Shown: positions 61,314 through 64,000 of the stretch, piece by piece | Position numbering within the stretch: position 1 is the stretch's first letter | Layout of the letters: every line of letters starts with the position of its first letter | From: an uncultured Chitinophagaceae bacterium | GTDB taxonomy: Bacteria > Bacteroidota > Bacteroidia > Chitinophagales > Chitinophagaceae | Assembly: GCA_937858715.1 (NCBI GenBank) | Contig: CALLZY010000150.1 | Location: 1-64,000 of the forward strand | Length of the DNA stretch: 64,000 nucleotides | Direction of reading: 5' to 3' | The notes under the pieces: model-generated | The model's database searches: none | Seen by the model: the letters and a program-made list of their open reading frames with translations, nothing else | Told to the model about the DNA's origin: nothing | Program-made: the position numbers and the translations under genes

Positions 61314-64000
61314 ATGAAAAAAATACACTGCTTGTTCATTATGCTATTCTTGCTGGCAGGAACCGTTGCCACAGCACAAAAAAGAACAATCACAGGTAAA
61401 GTAACAAGCCAGGTAAATGGTGAGGCCTTACAGGGTGTGAGTATCCTCGTTGATAAACAGAAAGGCGGTGTCACTACCAATGCCGAAGGTGTGTACACTG
61501 TAACAGTAGAAAAAAATGCCACAACGTTGATTTTCTCTTACGTTGGGTTTGTAACGCAACCGGTTGTTATAGGCGACAAAACAAAAATTGATATAGTGAT
61601 GTCGCCTGCTATAACCGACAATGCTGAAGTTGTGGTTATTGGATACGGAACCCAGAAAAAATCTCATCTTACCGGAGCTGTATCTAAATATAAGAACGAG
61701 AAACTGGATGAATCACCGGTTACCCGTCTTGACCAGGCTTTGCAAGGCAAAATTGCCGGGGTACAAATCCAAAATCTCTCTTCAGAAGCAGGTTCAGATC
61801 CTAAAATAAGGGTAAGGGGAATCAGCTCAATTAATGCGGGAGCCAATCCATTGGTTGTAATTGACGGGCATCCGGTGCCAGACGGATTATCTTTCATCAA
61901 CATGAGCGATGTGGAATCTGTAGAAGTATTGAAGGATGCTGCTTCTGCCGCTATTTATGGTTCAAGAGCAGCCAGCGGCGTTATTATCGTTACCACAAAA
62001 AGCGGTAAAGCTGAAAAAACCAAGTATTCGGTAAAATTTTCAACGGGAGCAAAAACTGCCTATGAGCTTTATCCCATGATGACCACAACCGAGTACACTA
62101 ATCTGTTGTTTTATGAGGCTTCACTTAAAGCAAAAGATCCAAGTATTACACCGCCGACCGGTACTGGTATTATCGCCAATAATGAAAGAGCTGCTTACAT
62201 TGTAGAAAGCCAGCTGATGGGAGGGAAAGCAACTAACTGGCAAGAGCAGGCCATACGCAGTGCAACTGTCCGGAACCTGATGATAAACATGTCAGGGGGC
62301 ACCAGGCAGGTGAAGTATTTTATATCCGGTGCTTACCAGAGAGACCAGGGCATGATGTATCATAGCGAATATGATCGCTTTAATTTGCGTACCAAACTGG
62401 ATGTGCAGCTAAGCAAAAAAATCAAACTGACGTTCAATGTAAATCCCTCATACAATAAAAGAGAAAGACCATCAGTTGGTTATATTGATTTTGTACGCTT
62501 CCAGTCTTTTCTCCCAGTTTATCATAATGCCACAACCGCCGCTTTTGTAAACCAGACAGCACAATGGGCAAATGTAAAGCCGGGTGACTTTGCACAGGCA
62601 AGACATTTTAATGGAAGAGTATATTCGGGAATGATGCCTGACGGAAGTATGTGGGTAACATCATCGCCAACCGATCCTTTCTCCACGTCCAACAACACTC
62701 CTAAAGCAGTTATGGAAACAAGGACCATAACTTCTAATGATTACAGGGTATTAAGCTCCGGCGATCTGACATTAAATATTATTCCCGGCCTTGATTTTAA
62801 AACAACAGGAAGTGTATATGTGAACTATACCCAGGGCCTTGATTTTGCAAAGCGCAATTCAAACAGGGAAGGAGATGTGAACAAGGGTGTATATAATAAG
62901 CGGTTGTTTGTAGATATGCTTTCTGAAAACACACTTAATTATTCAAAACAAATCAAGAACCACTCTTTGGGGCTGCTGGCTGGATTTACCGCACAGAAAA
63001 CTAAAATTGATGACGAACAAATAACCGGGCTTGACTATCCAAGTGATAACATTACTACATTGAATACAGCGGCACTGATAGATTTGGCGAAGGAGTCAAC
63101 CTTCAACACAAAAAACCAGATTGGCCTGCTTTCTTACCTCGGCAGGGTTACTTACAGCTATGATAACAGGTATATGTTGTCAGCCAGTTACAGAACGGAC
63201 GGAAGCTCTTATTTTGCCCCCGGCAATAAATGGGGATCATTTCCATCAGTATCAGTTGGCTGGGTTGTTTCGCAGGAAAAATTTATGGACAAAGTAAACT
63301 GGCTCAATAATCTGAAGTTGCGGGCCAGCTATGGTGCTACGGGTAATAACCGTATTATTGATTTTGCTTTTGTTGATTTACTGTATGCAGCTAATTACCC
63401 GATAGGTTCTGGTACAGGCACCAGCACTATGGGGCAAGTGCCATCAAGAGATATTCTTTCCAATCCCGATATTACATGGGAAAGAACATTTCAGTATAAT
63501 GGCGGTATTGATATTGCGCTGTTCAAAAATGCAGTAACTATTTCGGCTGATGTGTACCAGTCAAAAACTGACCAGCTGCTGTTAAAACAATCGGCGATGG
63601 GTTTTGCAGGCGTACCGCTTGCCTGGAACAACATCGGAAGTCTTCGTAACAGGGGATTAGAACTTGAGATAACCACTAATAATTTCAAACGAAAGGATTT
63701 TAAATGGACAACATCGCTGAATATTTCTCACAATAAAAATAAAATTATAGAACTGGGTGCCGAAGCTTTTTTACTGAACCAGGGAGAAAGAACAGAAGTG
63801 TATATGAACCGTGTGGGTGATCCGCTTATTCAATACTTTGGTTATAAAACAGACGGCGTTTGGCTATCGCAGGCAGAAATTGATGCAGCCAGGGCCGCAG
63901 GTCTTACCAGTGCACTAAGCAATGTATTTGTACCTGGCGGGTTAAAACTGGTAGATGTTGATGGAAACAATGTTATTGATGCAAACGACAGGGTGGTTAC
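61314..64000 (+). CDS. susC: SusC/RagA-family TonB-dependent receptor, partial (3' end outside window)
   Basis: The frame from ATG 61314 is open to the window edge (895 codons). Signal peptide IHCLFIMLFLLAGTVATA, then QKRTITGK. CarboxypepD_reg domain (~22-105, SGVSILVDKQKGGV-like), then the plug: VVVIGYGTQKKSHLTGAV, DQALQGKIAGVQIQNLS, KIRVRGISSINAGANPLVVIDG and VLKDAASAAIYGSRAASGVIIVTTKSGK, all SusC hallmarks, and the start of the 22-strand barrel. Transports oligosaccharides, here presumably alginate oligomers, across the outer membrane. SusD would be expected just beyond 64000. Confidence 0.93.
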   Translation, partial: MKKIHCLFIMLFLLAGTVATAQKRTITGKVTSQVNGEALQGVSILVDKQKGGVTTNAEGVYTVTVEKNATTLIFSYVGFVTQPVVIGDKTKIDIVMSPAITDNAEVVVIGYGTQKKSHLTGAVSKYKNEKLDESPVTRLDQALQGKIAGVQIQNLSSEAGSDPKIRVRGISSINAGANPLVVIDGHPVPDGLSFINMSDVESVEVLKDAASAAIYGSRAASGVIIVTTKSGKAEKTKYSVKFSTGAKTAYELYPMMTTTEYTNLLFYEASLKAKDPSITPPTGTGIIANNERAAYIVESQLMGGKATNWQEQAIRSATVRNLMINMSGGTRQVKYFISGAYQRDQGMMYHSEYDRFNLRTKLDVQLSKKIKLTFNVNPSYNKRERPSVGYIDFVRFQSFLPVYHNATTAAFVNQTAQWANVKPGDFAQARHFNGRVYSGMMPDGSMWVTSSPTDPFSTSNNTPKAVMETRTITSNDYRVLSSGDLTLNIIPGLDFKTTGSVYVNYTQGLDFAKRNSNREGDVNKGVYNKRLFVDMLSENTLNYSKQIKNHSLGLLAGFTAQKTKIDDEQITGLDYPSDNITTLNTAALIDLAKESTFNTKNQIGLLSYLGRVTYSYDNRYMLSASYRTDGSSYFAPGNKWGSFPSVSVGWVVSQEKFMDKVNWLNNLKLRASYGATGNNRIIDFAFVDLLYAANYPIGSGTGTSTMGQVPSRDILSNPDITWERTFQYNGGIDIALFKNAVTISADVYQSKTDQLLLKQSAMGFAGVPLAWNNIGSLRNRGLELEITTNNFKRKDFKWTTSLNISHNKNKIIELGAEAFLLNQGERTEVYMNRVGDPLIQYFGYKTDGVWLSQAEIDAARAAGLTSALSNVFVPGGLKLVDVDGNNVIDANDRVV

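Noticed and set aside
1..64000. tRNA, rRNA, CRISPR array, prophage or insertion sequence
   Set aside because: Looked for in all intergenic gaps; no cloverleaf-like sequence, regularly spaced CRISPR repeats or transposase was seen. The 21-bp array has no unique spacers.

Overview
The window looks like a chromosomal segment of a Bacteroidota bacterium, most likely a Chitinophagaceae-type member. Evidence for this: GLPGLI proteins, a SusC/RagA receptor, type IX secretion C-terminal tails, DUF2490, fasciclin/LytTR genes, LolA/SPII-type lipoproteins with Bacteroidota-like lipoboxes, an almost complete lack of Shine-Dalgarno sites, and moderate (roughly 40-45%) GC. No tRNA, rRNA, CRISPR, prophage or intact insertion sequence was recognised.

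Layout. 0-7.4 kb is housekeeping: fabG (with a clear terminator), a GH3-like enzyme, DUF2490, adenosine deaminase, a HAD hydrolase, a ParE/antitoxin pair, lptB and metF. 7.5-13.4 kb is an AT-rich accessory block: a TonB-type outer membrane barrel, two complete GLPGLI genes plus the C-terminal stump of a third, two unrelated small secreted proteins that share a duplicated 121-bp upstream region with nested palindromes, and a divergent XRE regulator. 13.5-28.6 kb is mostly core: parvulin isomerase, thioredoxin-like protein, rlmD, an active rhomboid next to a rhomboid that has lost its catalytic residues, an EEP-family protein, cysS, a fasciclin lipoprotein with a LytS/LytTR pair preceded by three CACTC boxes exactly 21 bp apart, an AlkA-type glycosylase and a SulP transporter.

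28.7-33.6 kb holds a glycine-rich T9SS cargo protein, a 20-unit 21-bp minisatellite, a GC-rich glycosidase and an HNH endonuclease. 33.7-40.9 kb is the most unusual part: one minus-strand, overlap-coupled six-gene operon with a LysA-fold protein lacking the PLP lysine, two GNAT/FemAB-like transferases and three B12-binding radical SAM proteins. I know no described pathway with this composition; it looks like an uncharacterised biosynthetic cluster.

41-47.5 kb carries a pentapeptide-repeat protein, lipoproteins and an arsenic-type operon (arsR, thioredoxin, His-rich rhodanese, permease, arsF, arsG). 47.5-64 kb is an alginate utilisation locus: PL6 lyase and LacI regulator on the minus strand; then, divergently, DEH-reductase-type SDR, PL17 oligoalginate lyase, KdgF, a beta-helix lipoprotein, hexuronate MFS permease, an MBG-domain T9SS protein, a PF05426 lyase and a SusC receptor running off the end. 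Together they would cut alginate outside and in the periplasm, import uronates, and linearise and reduce them toward KDG; a perfect 14-bp CG-centred palindrome in the divergent gap is the obvious LacI operator.
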